The notes below the pieces were generated by a model. The model did no database searches. It was not told where the DNA came from and worked only from the letters and a program-made list of their open reading frames with translations. Positions 33,220 through 41,444 of a DNA stretch of 64,000 nt are shown here, in pieces (position 1 is the first letter of the stretch; each line of letters starts with the position of its first letter). Made by a program: the position numbers and the translations under genes. The stretch is from Deltaproteobacteria bacterium (GTDB taxonomy: Bacteria > UBA10199 > JACPAL01 > JACOUP01): assembly GCA_016177765.1 (NCBI GenBank), contig JACOUP010000003.1:31384-95383 (forward strand). Reading direction: 5' to 3'.

Positions 33220-33501
33220 ATGGCCTGGAAAGAGGTGTCTGTTGAAGAGATTGCTGATTCCCTTGGCATTAGCGTTGGGGAAGTGCGTGCCAAACAAGAC
33301 CTCATTCGCCTGATCGTCAAATTGAGGAAGGCTAAAAAACTTTCGCAGTATGATCTTGCAAAGAAAATTGGAGTGACACAGGGCCGTGTTGCCCAGATTG
33401 AATCAGGTGTTGGGACGGTCAGGGTTAGTTTTGATGTCCTCCTGAATACTTTGTCGATACTTGGGTATGGTTTCAGGATCATTCCCAAGAAGGCCGCGTA
33501 G
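33220..33501 (+). CDS. higA: XRE-family antitoxin
   Basis: 93 residues. The helix-turn-helix is LSQYDLAKKIGVTQGRVAQIESG (residues about 43-65), of the XRE/Cro type found in HigA antitoxins. The start ATG at 33220 follows the toxin stop by one base; AAGGAGG lies inside the toxin's 3' end. It should bind the palindromes upstream of the toxin gene. Confidence 0.88.
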   Translation: MAWKEVSVEEIADSLGISVGEVRAKQDLIRLIVKLRKAKKLSQYDLAKKIGVTQGRVAQIESGVGTVRVSFDVLLNTLSILGYGFRIIPKKAA

Positions 33502-33510
33502 TTTTTTATT

Positions 33511-33539
33511 TTGTTTCAACGGACAAAATTTGTTACACT
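33511..33539 (+). promoter_or_regulatory. Promoter of the LOG-family gene
   Basis: TTGTTT (33511-33516), a 17-base spacer and TACACT (33534-33539); the ATG is 11 bases after the -10 box. Confidence 0.5.
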
Positions 33540-33550
33540 AAACCTCTCTA

Positions 33551-34522
33551 ATGCGCGAACACCTCAAGGAGTATATTGAAGGAAGCCAGACGACCAGCGT
33601 TCGGGGTTTGAGGATTCTGCTCGAATACTTTCATGCGACTGAGGTCTTTGAGCCGATTCAAAGGGAGAAGATCAAGATTGTTTCCGTCTTCGGCTCGGCC
33701 CGGACAAAAAAGATCGATTCCAATTTTCGTCTGGCCCACCAGTTGGGGGGGCTCCTTTACAACGCCGGTTTTGCGGTCGTGACCGGCGCCAGTCAGGGGA
33801 TCATGGAGGCGGCCAATCAGGGGGTGGCCGATGCGATCGCCCACCATCTCCTTAAGGGAAGAAAAGGGATCAGTCTGGAGCAGGTTCGGGAGACCGCCCC
33901 CTACCAGCGGCTCCTGAAGAAACGCTCCGCCGGTTTGAAGATCACGCTTCCTTTTGAGGCCCAAAACAATCCCTACATCGGTCTGGGGGCGACGTTCCAT
34001 TATTTTATGGTCCGCAAATTCTTTTTTGCCTCCTTGTCCAGCGGTTTCATCGCCTGCGAGGGAGGGTGGGGGACGCGGGACGAGCTCTACGAGATGCTGA
34101 CCCTTGTTCAAACGGGCAAGGCGCCGCTCATGCCGATCATTTATCTTTCAGAAAATCCGGAACATATCAAAAACGATCTTGAATACACGCGCCGCCGGAA
34201 ATATATCGACCCGCAGGATGTCGGTCTGATCCATTTTGCCAAAACGCCACGGGAGGCGGTTACGGTTCTGAAGAGGTTTTACAACAATGTGGACCAGATT
34301 CACTATGAAAAGGAACAGACGGTCGTGATTGAACTCAAAGGCAAGATTCCCTTTCGCTTGAGACAACGGGTCGAGAAAAAAGCATCTGAGATCGGTTCAA
34401 AACTGGGTCATCTTGTTTGGGGGAATCACCCTTGGGGAAAAAACAGGCTGACGCTGGAAAGATATTGCCCTTCTTCTTACAGTCATTTAAGAGGGATCAT
34501 CGATCTTCTGAACTCTGTCTAA
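33551..34522 (+). CDS. LOG-family protein (cytokinin phosphoribohydrolase-like)
   Basis: 323 residues. Rossmann-type core with VFGSARTKKIDSNFRLAHQLGGLL, AVVTGASQGIMEAANQG and GGWGTRDELYEMLTLVQTGK, the last corresponding to the LOG P-G-G-x-G-T-x-x-E nucleotide-binding motif with a changed first residue (E-G-G-W-G-T). Longer than the usual 190 residues, with an N-terminal segment and a C-terminal extension of about 90 residues. Related proteins are nucleoside 5'-monophosphate hydrolases. Monocistronic. Confidence 0.82.
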   Translation: MREHLKEYIEGSQTTSVRGLRILLEYFHATEVFEPIQREKIKIVSVFGSARTKKIDSNFRLAHQLGGLLYNAGFAVVTGASQGIMEAANQGVADAIAHHLLKGRKGISLEQVRETAPYQRLLKKRSAGLKITLPFEAQNNPYIGLGATFHYFMVRKFFFASLSSGFIACEGGWGTRDELYEMLTLVQTGKAPLMPIIYLSENPEHIKNDLEYTRRRKYIDPQDVGLIHFAKTPREAVTVLKRFYNNVDQIHYEKEQTVVIELKGKIPFRLRQRVEKKASEIGSKLGHLVWGNHPWGKNRLTLERYCPSSYSHLRGIIDLLNSV

Positions 34523-34549
34523 TGGTCGGATAATAAAGGAGGCGTTGTT

Positions 34550-34969
34550 ATGTTCAAACCATGGAAGCAGGCGTTGGGTGTTGTGGCGGCTGTTGTCGTT
34601 GCTTGTTTTTTATCGGGTTGTGTGGAGAGACGATTTGACGCCTCCTCTTATTATAGTGTGGCCCTCACGAACAATAATCTTTTCTTTGGGCATATTATTC
34701 GTGAAGATGGGCAGTATCTTTATCTCCAGGATGTTCATTATATCCAGGTGACCAGGCCGGAGCAGGATCCCAACAAAAAAGAGGTGGTGCCGCCTAATAT
34801 CAAGTTGGTGGCTCAGGTCACCGATTTTCAAGGACCGCGGGACGAGATGAACCTGAACAAGAAGCAGGTGCTCTATTATCAAAAGCTTCGCGATGATTCA
34901 CCGGTGGTGAAGGCGATTGCCAAGGAAAAAGCGACCCCTAAGGCTCCCGAATCAAAACCAGCCCAATAA
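34550..34969 (+). CDS. Small putative lipoprotein, unrecognised
   Basis: 139 residues with AAAGGAGG before the ATG and a lipoprotein signal (VVVACFLSGC). The mature part reads YYSVALTNNNLFFGHIIREDG, which resembles a short beta domain, and ends with a Lys/Pro-rich tail. I see no known domain. Convergent with the AsmA gene (10-base gap). Confidence 0.72.
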   Translation: MFKPWKQALGVVAAVVVACFLSGCVERRFDASSYYSVALTNNNLFFGHIIREDGQYLYLQDVHYIQVTRPEQDPNKKEVVPPNIKLVAQVTDFQGPRDEMNLNKKQVLYYQKLRDDSPVVKAIAKEKATPKAPESKPAQ

Positions 34970-34979
34970 TCGGGAATGA

Positions 34980-37262
34980 TTAGCGAAAGAGTTTTTTGAA
35001 CATCTCTTGCGGTTTCGCAGGGACCGCCTTGGGGAGGGCCACCGGGGCTCCTCCTCCTGAGGACTTTCCAAGGGAAGGGATCAGGCTTTTTGCCTGTTCT
35101 TTGGCCTGCTCCTTGACCAATCCTGTGGCCGCCTTGGCGAAAAGATCCTTGGCAAAACCGACATCCGGGGCGATGACCGGTTTGTTGACGGTCCCCGTTA
35201 TCGTAAAGGGGAGGTTGAAGCGTCCCTCCTTGTCCACCAGATAGGTGCGGATCTTGTCGTTGGTGATCCAGGCGTTGGTCTTGTCACGACTGAACTGGGC
35301 GTTCCCTTTCATGTTGAGATCAAAGTCGAGCGAAAAAGTCCCCTTGAGGTCTGTTGCGAAGTCATCGGTCACCATCTTCATGTTGGGCGTTTCCACCTGC
35401 CCGTTTTCAATCTTGAAACTGCCGGAAAGATTCTTGAAGGGGGTTCCTTCCCCTTTGGTAAAGGAAGGGGCTGAAAGCCCGGCCCCGAGCAAGCCGACCT
35501 GTGTGACCGCCAACAGCTCCTTCGAAAAAAGGCCGCCCGCCATATTGGCGGCGTAGAATTTTCCGTCCGTGATGCCCAGTGACCCTTGTCCCGAGAGGCT
35601 TTTCTTGATCTCTTCCGCCTCGGTGCCGTGACCATGCACATTCAGGTCAAAGTTACCCTTGCCGGAGACCGCTTCCGGGAGATCAGAAAAAGTCTTCATG
35701 GCGGTGGCGACATCAATTCCCTGGAGCTTGGTGTTCATGCCGAAGAGTGGTTTGGCCGCCGAAAGATCGACCCAGCCGCTTCCCGCAAACTTTCCACCGA
35801 GAAGATCACAACTCAAGTTGTTCAGGTTGGCGATGGAGTTTTTGTATTCAAAGGCAGAGGCGAGGTTCGTCAGGGTATATTTTTCATAGACGATCCTGGA
35901 GGCGTTGAGACTTCCGGAGGCGGAAACTTCCTTGGTGTTGCTCAAGGGGCCGGAGAGTTTGAATTTTAGCTTGGGGTCTCCGGCAAGGGTTACCGTTTTG
36001 TAGGCCGGCAGAAGGGTTTTGAGCTGATCCAGCGGAAGAGGGGTCGATTCCAGGGTTAACGCGACCGTTTTATCGGGGCCAAGGCTTGCTTCCCCGGAAC
36101 CGTTAATGGCCGCCTCCAGGAGGTTAAGAGTCAATTTGGAGACGACGACCTTTTTGGCATCACTGTTCCCGGCGATCGAAACCGACAGATTCTGGCCGGC
36201 CGCTTTTTCAAAACTGTTTCCCGAATGGATGACGGAATCCTTGAGGCTTAAACTGGCATCAAACTGGACCGCCTGAGGGGTGCCGGCGGCATGGAGCTTC
36301 AAGGCCCCACTGCCGGAGAGGGTAGAACCCATCGCCGCCGAAAAGGGGGAGAGGCTGTTCCAGAAGAGGGCCAGGTTTTCCAGCGAGGCCTCGAACTGTT
36401 TTTTTTCTTTGAAATCGATGACAGAGAGGTTGATCAAAAACGGGTTGCCGTCATTGATCGCCAATTTCCCTTCTTTGAAGGAGGCATTATTCTGCTTCAG
36501 GTCGACAAACGCCTCGCCAGTCAGCTTGAAATGTGCCTCCATCCCCTTGGAGAGGTCAAATTCGAGCGACAGACCGATCGGATTTTTCGGATCCTCCAGC
36601 TTGATGGAACTGATCTTGAGGTTTAACTTTTTGACAGAGAGGGGATCACCAGGGGTCGTCTCATCTTTGTAAGTGAAATTCCCATCGTGAATCGTCAGGT
36701 CATCCACCCAGATCTGCTTGGGCATAAATCGTGAACTGGCGGTGGCGGGAGGAGAAGGTTCGGCGGCATTCCCCTCCGACACCCCAAACAGGTTGTCTCT
36801 GATGAAAAAACTGACCGGGGGAGGAGGGGGCGGGACAGGCCCGCCTGGAGTCGGCGAGGCAGGCCCCCCCTTTTTCTGTAGCAGACTTTCGATGTTGGTC
36901 CCGGAATCTTTTTTCACCACCAGGATCTCCGGTTGATCCAGGGAGAGGTTGGCAATTACCTTGAGGTACAAAAGACTCTTGAAATCGACCTTGAAATCAA
37001 AACCCTTGATCTTGGCGAGGGTGACTCCTTTGTAGGGAGAATCGTCACTGTTATTGACAGTCAATCCTTCCAGATGGAGACCAATAAAGGGGAAGACCCG
37101 GATGGAGGCCTTGTCAATAGTGAGTGTTCCATTGATTTCTCCGTTTACTTTTTTGAGAACCGCTTCTTTGACCTGGTCCGGTTTTACAAAAACCAGGATC
37201 CCGGCGATGAGGAGGGCAAAAACCAGAACAAGACCGGCCACAATTTTGAGGATTAGTTTCAT
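34980..37262 (-). CDS. AsmA-family protein
   Basis: 760 residues. One N-terminal membrane segment (IVAGLVLVFALLIAGILVFV) then an AsmA/YhdP-like periplasmic domain with repeated beta strands (KASIRVFPFIGLHLEGLTVNN). The region around residue 150 is Pro-rich (GPVPPPPPPVS). C-terminal AsmA_2-type repeats (GKGNFDLNVHGHGTEAEEIKKSLSG) are visible. AsmA proteins are linked to phospholipid transport between membranes. Single gene; divergent from efp. Confidence 0.88.
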   Translation of the reverse strand: MKLILKIVAGLVLVFALLIAGILVFVKPDQVKEAVLKKVNGEINGTLTIDKASIRVFPFIGLHLEGLTVNNSDDSPYKGVTLAKIKGFDFKVDFKSLLYLKVIANLSLDQPEILVVKKDSGTNIESLLQKKGGPASPTPGGPVPPPPPPVSFFIRDNLFGVSEGNAAEPSPPATASSRFMPKQIWVDDLTIHDGNFTYKDETTPGDPLSVKKLNLKISSIKLEDPKNPIGLSLEFDLSKGMEAHFKLTGEAFVDLKQNNASFKEGKLAINDGNPFLINLSVIDFKEKKQFEASLENLALFWNSLSPFSAAMGSTLSGSGALKLHAAGTPQAVQFDASLSLKDSVIHSGNSFEKAAGQNLSVSIAGNSDAKKVVVSKLTLNLLEAAINGSGEASLGPDKTVALTLESTPLPLDQLKTLLPAYKTVTLAGDPKLKFKLSGPLSNTKEVSASGSLNASRIVYEKYTLTNLASAFEYKNSIANLNNLSCDLLGGKFAGSGWVDLSAAKPLFGMNTKLQGIDVATAMKTFSDLPEAVSGKGNFDLNVHGHGTEAEEIKKSLSGQGSLGITDGKFYAANMAGGLFSKELLAVTQVGLLGAGLSAPSFTKGEGTPFKNLSGSFKIENGQVETPNMKMVTDDFATDLKGTFSLDFDLNMKGNAQFSRDKTNAWITNDKIRTYLVDKEGRFNLPFTITGTVNKPVIAPDVGFAKDLFAKAATGLVKEQAKEQAKSLIPSLGKSSGGGAPVALPKAVPAKPQEMFKKLFR

Positions 37263-37316
37263 GGGGAGGCACCTTATTTAATTTTGATGAGAGAGGCAAC
37301 TGTTTTTAAGGGGCCC

Positions 37317-37329
37317 AAGTGAATCACCC
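37317..37329. repeat. Palindromic element aagtgaatcaccc upstream of efp
   Basis: One-sided variant of GGGTGAATCACCC. It lies directly before a possible -35 (TTGCTT, 37330-37335) of efp, the same placement seen before the dnaJ-like gene. Confidence 0.5.
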
Positions 37330-37369
37330 TTGCTTTTTTTGCAGGGTACTTGTACGGAATGCCCTCAAA

Positions 37370-37927
37370 ATGATTCAAGCCACCAAGATAAGACCGGGGA
37401 TGATTATCGTTTATGAGGGGGACCTCTGTCGGGTCCTGAAGATCATCCATATCACTCAGGGGAATAAAAGAGGAAAAATTCAGGCTGAATTACGGAGCTT
37501 AAAGAGTGGTCTGAAGATTGAAAACCGGTTCCGCTCAGAAGACAGCATTGAAAATGCCGTGCTTGAGGAAAAAGAGATGGAATACCTCTACAATGATGGG
37601 GAACATTATTATTTCATGGATACGACCACCTATGAACAGACCCAGCTTTCCAAGGATACCCTTGGGGATGGGACCTATTTTTTAAAATCGAATTCTAAAA
37701 TTCTAGTCCAGTTGTGGGACGATAAACCGGTTGGCCTCGATCTCCCCCCGGAGTTTGTTCTTGAGGTTGTGGAAACCGACCCTCCCATGAAGGGGGGGAC
37801 CGCCGCCGCCTCCTACAAACCGGCACTGATGGACAATGGCCTGACCATCAAGGTCCCTCCTTTTATTAATAGGGGGGACAAGATTAAGGTCGACACCTCC
37901 AGCCTGGAGTACATTGGGCGGGTCTAA
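37370..37927 (+). CDS. efp: Elongation factor P
   Basis: 185 residues with the three-domain EF-P pattern. N-terminal KOW-like domain (MIQATKIRPGMIIVYEGD), then an OB domain (EYLYNDGEHYYFMDTTTYEQ) and the C-terminal domain with LTIKVPPFINRGDKIKVDTSSLEYI. The start is the ATG at 37370. EF-P eases ribosome stalling at polyproline, which matters here because GspD, GspC and AsmA in this window carry Pro runs. The modification loop reads QGNKRGK; aligned without gaps to the E. coli KPGKGQ loop, the position of Lys34 holds Asn. A possible promoter is TTGCTT-17-TACGGA (37330-37358). Confidence 0.95.
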   Translation: MIQATKIRPGMIIVYEGDLCRVLKIIHITQGNKRGKIQAELRSLKSGLKIENRFRSEDSIENAVLEEKEMEYLYNDGEHYYFMDTTTYEQTQLSKDTLGDGTYFLKSNSKILVQLWDDKPVGLDLPPEFVLEVVETDPPMKGGTAAASYKPALMDNGLTIKVPPFINRGDKIKVDTSSLEYIGRV

Positions 37928-37970
37928 AAAGCCTTCCTTAAAGGCCCCTCTTTTTGGTACAATAAGAATT

Positions 37971-38747
37971 GTGCATGGTTTCGTTTGCCGGTCTCTTTTA
38001 TTTCTGGCCGCGATCAGTCTCCTTCTGACGCTCCGGTTTTTCGACACGTTGGGATGCAGTGCCGGTACCGACGATGGAGGGACTCCCGCCGCGTCGGGCT
38101 GTTCCAAGGATGGCGATTGCTCTTCGGGGAATTACTGTTCTTCCGGGAGTTGTGTTGGTCTGGTATCGTCGGGAGGTTCCTGCACCGCCTCGACCGAGTG
38201 CCGTTCCGGACACTGCACCAATGCTTTCTGTACCGCTTCAGAAAGTGGTTGTTCTTCAGACAGTCAGTGTCTTGTCGGGGAATATTGTTCCACGGGGAGC
38301 AAATGTTCTGCCTTGTTGGCCAATGGCGCCGGTTGCACCGCTTCGAAAGAATGTAATTCGGGAAATTGTTCTTCCGGCAGTTGTTCCGCCCCTTCTTCAC
38401 TGCCGGGAGGGGACAGTAGCGGGGGGAGCACAACCCTTTCTTTTTGCACCGCTTCCAGTTTGAGTGGGAGTTACGCCCTGGATTCCGACGGTTGTTGTGC
38501 GGGTGCCGGAGGCCCGGGAGATCCGAGGACGATTACGGTTTCAGGGACCACGGTTACGGATAACTCTAATTGTAACGCCTCCAATTACAACGCCCCCCTG
38601 CATACTACCGACACCTGTTATTATTCAGAAACGGAGGCGATTGGTGGAACGATGGGAGGGTGTACCAATACCTTTACCCAATCCGGAAGCCGGATCGTCC
38701 TTAGCTACAATTGTGGCCCTTGTACCATCAGCTATCACAAAGATTAA
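37971..38747 (+). CDS. Cys-rich putative lipoprotein (Dickkopf-like Cys repeats)
   Basis: I choose the GTG at 37971, which gives a signal peptide (FVCRSLLFLAAISLLLTLRFFDTLGC) with lipobox TLGC; a TACAAT box lies 7 bases before it. The mature part has four Cys modules of the pattern C-x5-C-x5-C-x4-C (CSKDGDCSSGNYCSSGSC, CTASTECRSGHCTNAFC, CSSDSQCLVGEYC and CTASKECNSGNC), then a Ser/Gly linker and a C-terminal domain with more Cys (CYYSETE, CGPC). Such repeats occur in myxobacterial and deltaproteobacterial surface proteins. Function unknown. Confidence 0.72.
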   Translation: MHGFVCRSLLFLAAISLLLTLRFFDTLGCSAGTDDGGTPAASGCSKDGDCSSGNYCSSGSCVGLVSSGGSCTASTECRSGHCTNAFCTASESGCSSDSQCLVGEYCSTGSKCSALLANGAGCTASKECNSGNCSSGSCSAPSSLPGGDSSGGSTTLSFCTASSLSGSYALDSDGCCAGAGGPGDPRTITVSGTTVTDNSNCNASNYNAPLHTTDTCYYSETEAIGGTMGGCTNTFTQSGSRIVLSYNCGPCTISYHKD

Positions 38748-38757
38748 GAGATCCGTT

Positions 38758-38785
38758 GGGTGAAACACCTTTGGGTGAATCACCC
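38758..38785. repeat. Two palindromes at a 15-bp period before the dnaJ-like gene
   Basis: GGGTGAAACACCT (38758-38770) and GGGTGAATCACCC (38773-38785) are 15 bases apart start to start. The second lies just upstream of TTGCG, close to the dnaJ-like start. The same unit recurs near efp, inside this dnaJ-like gene and in rpoZ. Confidence 0.6.
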
Positions 38786-38822
38786 TTGCGTCGTTCCGTT
38801 TCCCCCTATAGGGTAAACCATC

Positions 38823-39461
38823 ATGGCTCGTGATTATTACGAAGTTCTGGGTGTTTCTCGCAACGCTCCTGCGGGTGAGATTAAAAGCGCCTACCGGCGT
38901 CTTGCCAGAAAGTATCATCCAGATGTGAACAAGGGGGACAAAGGGGCGGAGGAAAAATTCAAGGAGATCTCTCAGGCCTACGACATCCTGGGGGACCCTG
39001 AAAAAAAGAAAAAGTATGATCTGGGGGTGATTCACCCAGGGGGCTTTGAATGGGACCGGCCGGGTCAGGGGCCGAGGAGATGGGCTTGGACGAGTGGGGG
39101 GGCTGGCAGGGAGTTCCGTTTTGAGGAAGGGATGGGAGGGGTTGATCTTGGAGATATCTTTGAGGGGCTCTTTGGGATGCCTACCGGTGGGACCGGTCCC
39201 ACCGGTAGGACCGGCCCCGCCGGTGGGGCTGGTCGGGCGAGAAAGGGGGCGGCCCCGCACGACCTTCATTCGTCGCTGGAGATTTCGGCGGATGAGGCGA
39301 GGGCAGGGACCCCCGTCCATGTTTTATTGTTTCACCCCAACGGTCAGGGTGAACAGTTAAGGGTAAAAATTCCCTCCGGGATCAAGAATGGCGCCAAACT
39401 CCGTCTCCGTGGACAAGGAGAAGGCCAAGGAGACCTTTATCTGACGATTCGCGTTAAGTAA
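38823..39461 (+). CDS. Short DnaJ-domain co-chaperone (CbpA-like, one C-terminal domain)
   Basis: 212 residues. A complete J domain ([27 protein letters not shown] at YHPDVNKG, residues 1-70) is followed by a Gly/Arg-rich linker and only one client-binding beta domain ([42 protein letters not shown]). Normal CbpA/DnaJ have two such domains and, for DnaJ, a zinc finger, so this form is about 100 residues short. It ends in a clean stop. The linker contains a 24-base perfect DNA palindrome encoding [10 protein letters not shown] and another GGGTGATTCACCC element. Confidence 0.85.
   Translation: MARDYYEVLGVSRNAPAGEIKSAYRRLARKYHPDVNKGDKGAEEKFKEISQAYDILGDPEKKKKYDLGVIHPGGFEWDRPGQGPRRWAWTSGGAGREFRFEEGMGGVDLGDIFEGLFGMPTGGTGPTGRTGPAGGAGRARKGAAPHDLHSSLEISADEARAGTPVHVLLFHPNGQGEQLRVKIPSGIKNGAKLRLRGQGEGQGDLYLTIRVK
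39025..39037. repeat. GGGTGATTCACCC palindrome inside the dnaJ-like CDS
   Basis: Exact match to the reverse complement of the unit at 38773-38785, here encoding the peptide GVIHPG after the J domain. Its position between J domain and linker suggests insertion of the repeat in frame. Confidence 0.55.
39183..39206. repeat. 24-bp perfect palindrome in the dnaJ-like linker
   Basis: accggtgggacc / ggtcccaccggt is a perfect 24-base palindrome, followed by a partly matching aggaccggccccgccggtgg. It encodes Thr/Gly/Pro-rich linker residues and would form a strong hairpin in the mRNA. Confidence 0.7.
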
Positions 39462-39476
39462 GAGGTGTTAAAATTC

Positions 39477-39506
39477 TTGACTTTGTTTTCCACCGGATGA
39501 TACCGA
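39477..39506 (+). promoter_or_regulatory. Promoter of the TRAP transporter operon
   Basis: TTGACT (39477-39482), an 18-base spacer and TACCGA (39501-39506); the GTG of tatT lies 9 bases further on, with no ribosome site between. Confidence 0.5.
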
Positions 39507-39515
39507 TCAGGGCCA

Positions 39516-40427
39516 GTGCAACGCTCCCTCATTCTTTTCGGCCTTCTCGTTTTTATCTTCAGTCAAAACGGCTGTAGTCTTTCCAAGGCGGCTTCTGACA
39601 TCACCTCCAACATCATGAAGAACGGGGCCCCCGTTTTTGAGGAGGAGGAAGATATTGAGGTGGCGGAGATAGCCGGTTTGGCAATGCTCAAGACCCTGGA
39701 GATTTTTGCCAGGGACAATCCGAGTAATGAAAATTACGCCGTCCTGCTCGCCCGGAATTATGGGAATTATGCCTTTGGTTTTTATGAAAACAAGATCCTC
39801 CTCTATAAGGATAAGGATCATGCCAAGTACGGCACTTACGTCAAACGGGCCAAACTGTTTTACCAGCGGGGACGGGATTATGGGTTGGATATCCTGAAGA
39901 AGAGTAACCGGTTCAAGAACACCTTGAACAAGGATATCCCGACCTTTGAAGAAATGCTGAAGGGGTATGGACGGGGAGATCTGGACCTTCTTTTCTGGAC
40001 CGCCTTTTGCTGGGGGAATCTGATCAATCTCTCCAAGGATGATCCGGAGGCGATCACCGACCTCGCCCGTGTTCAGGCGATGATGGCCAGGGTCCTTCAA
40101 TTGCAGGAGACCTTCTTCTATGCCAGTCCGCACATTTTTTACGGTGTCTATTTTGCGAGCCGGCCGCCGATGCTGGGGGGTTCGCCGCAAAAAGCGAAGG
40201 AGCATTTTGACGATGCGATCCGGCTGACCCAAGAGAGATTCCTGATGGGGCCTGTTCTCGAGGCCCAGTTTTATGCGGTGCAGGTTCAGGACAAGGCGCT
40301 TTTTTACCAGCTCTTGCAGAAGGTGCTGGAGACCGAGTCCAGCGTCCTTCCGGAACAGAAGTTGGCCAATGAGCTAGCCAAGGAAAGGGCGAGAATCCTT
40401 TTGGACAGGATTGATAGCTACTTTTAG
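39516..40427 (+). CDS. TRAP transporter TatT-family lipoprotein
   Basis: 303 residues from a GTG, with a lipoprotein-type signal (LILFGLLVFIFSQNGC). The all-helical body (GLAMLKTLEIFARDNPSNENYAVLLARNYGNYAFGFYE) matches the TatT family first described in Treponema, whose TPR-like trimers bind the TRAP substrate-binding protein. The next genes encode that protein and the DctQ/DctM permease, so this is the accessory component of the same system, probably held at the inner or outer membrane. Confidence 0.9.
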   Translation: MQRSLILFGLLVFIFSQNGCSLSKAASDITSNIMKNGAPVFEEEEDIEVAEIAGLAMLKTLEIFARDNPSNENYAVLLARNYGNYAFGFYENKILLYKDKDHAKYGTYVKRAKLFYQRGRDYGLDILKKSNRFKNTLNKDIPTFEEMLKGYGRGDLDLLFWTAFCWGNLINLSKDDPEAITDLARVQAMMARVLQLQETFFYASPHIFYGVYFASRPPMLGGSPQKAKEHFDDAIRLTQERFLMGPVLEAQFYAVQVQDKALFYQLLQKVLETESSVLPEQKLANELAKERARILLDRIDSYF

Positions 40428-40439
40428 GGGGTAAAAAAC

Positions 40440-41444
40440 ATGAAAAAGTTTTTCTTCGTGCTGGCCGTTCTGGTCGGTGGGTGGCCTCAGCCAAGCATAA
40501 CCCAGGCGGCAGGACCGGTTGAAATCAAGTTTGCCAATCTGGCGCCGGAGGGTTCCGCCTGGGCCAATGTCATGACGGAGATGGACAAGGAGGTTCAGGC
40601 CGCCTCCGGGGGGAGGCTCAAATTCAAGTTCTACTGGGGCGGGGTGATGGGGGACGAGCCGGATATGATCCGCAAACTCCGGATCAACCAGATCCAGGCC
40701 GGCGGTTTTACCGGGCTTGGTTTGGGAACGATTGTCCCGGCAATCCGTCTTCTCGAACTGCCGGCCGCCTTTACTGATACGACAGCATTGGACCAGGCCA
40801 AGGAAAAATTCCTCCCCCAGTTCAAGGAAGAGTTCCAGAAAAAAGGGTTCGTCTTTTTGGGGTATGCCGATGTGGGGCCGATTAACATCTTTGCCAACAA
40901 GCCGATCCGGTCGATGGCTGACATGAAGGGGGCCAAGTTCTGGATGTGGGAAGGGGATCCGCTGGCCCAGAGTGCCTTCAAGGCGTTGCAGGTGGCCCCG
41001 ATCCCTCTCCCTGTGCCGGATGTCCTGACCTCACTGCAAACCAACATGATTGATGCGGTTTATGGCCCGCCGCTCGGCGTGACCGCGTTGCAGTGGCACA
41101 CCCGGGTCAAGTATGTCATGGATTTCCGGTTCAACTATGCGATGGGGGGGTTCATCATCGACAAAAAATTCTACGATTCCCTTCCCCCCGATCTAAAGAA
41201 AATTCTCACCGAAACCAGCCAGAAATATTGTCTCAAACTGGTGGAGCGGACCCGTTCCGATAATGACAAGGCCCTGGCGGCCCTCAAGGCGGCAGGAATT
41301 CAGGTTGTGACAGTTGCTGAAAAGGACAAGACGGAAATGGAGGCCCTTTTCAAGAAGATGTGGCAGGAGCTTGTCGGCAAACTTTATTCCCAGGAACAGT
41401 TGGAAGAATTGAAGAAGATAGTGGTTGCCGGCAAGGGGGTTTAA
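40440..41444 (+). CDS. dctP: TRAP transporter substrate-binding protein (DctP)
   Basis: 334 residues with a signal peptide (MKKFFFVLAVLVGGWPQPSITQA-AG). The DctP fold is shown by VEIKFANLAPEGSAWANVMTEMDK, GGVMGDEPDMIRKLRINQIQAGGFTG, the conserved FANKPIRSMADMKGAKFW and TSLQTNMIDAVYGPPLG. It should bind an organic acid or similar ligand in the periplasm and pass it to DctQM. Ligand unknown. Confidence 0.95.
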   Translation: MKKFFFVLAVLVGGWPQPSITQAAGPVEIKFANLAPEGSAWANVMTEMDKEVQAASGGRLKFKFYWGGVMGDEPDMIRKLRINQIQAGGFTGLGLGTIVPAIRLLELPAAFTDTTALDQAKEKFLPQFKEEFQKKGFVFLGYADVGPINIFANKPIRSMADMKGAKFWMWEGDPLAQSAFKALQVAPIPLPVPDVLTSLQTNMIDAVYGPPLGVTALQWHTRVKYVMDFRFNYAMGGFIIDKKFYDSLPPDLKKILTETSQKYCLKLVERTRSDNDKALAALKAAGIQVVTVAEKDKTEMEALFKKMWQELVGKLYSQEQLEELKKIVVAGKGV

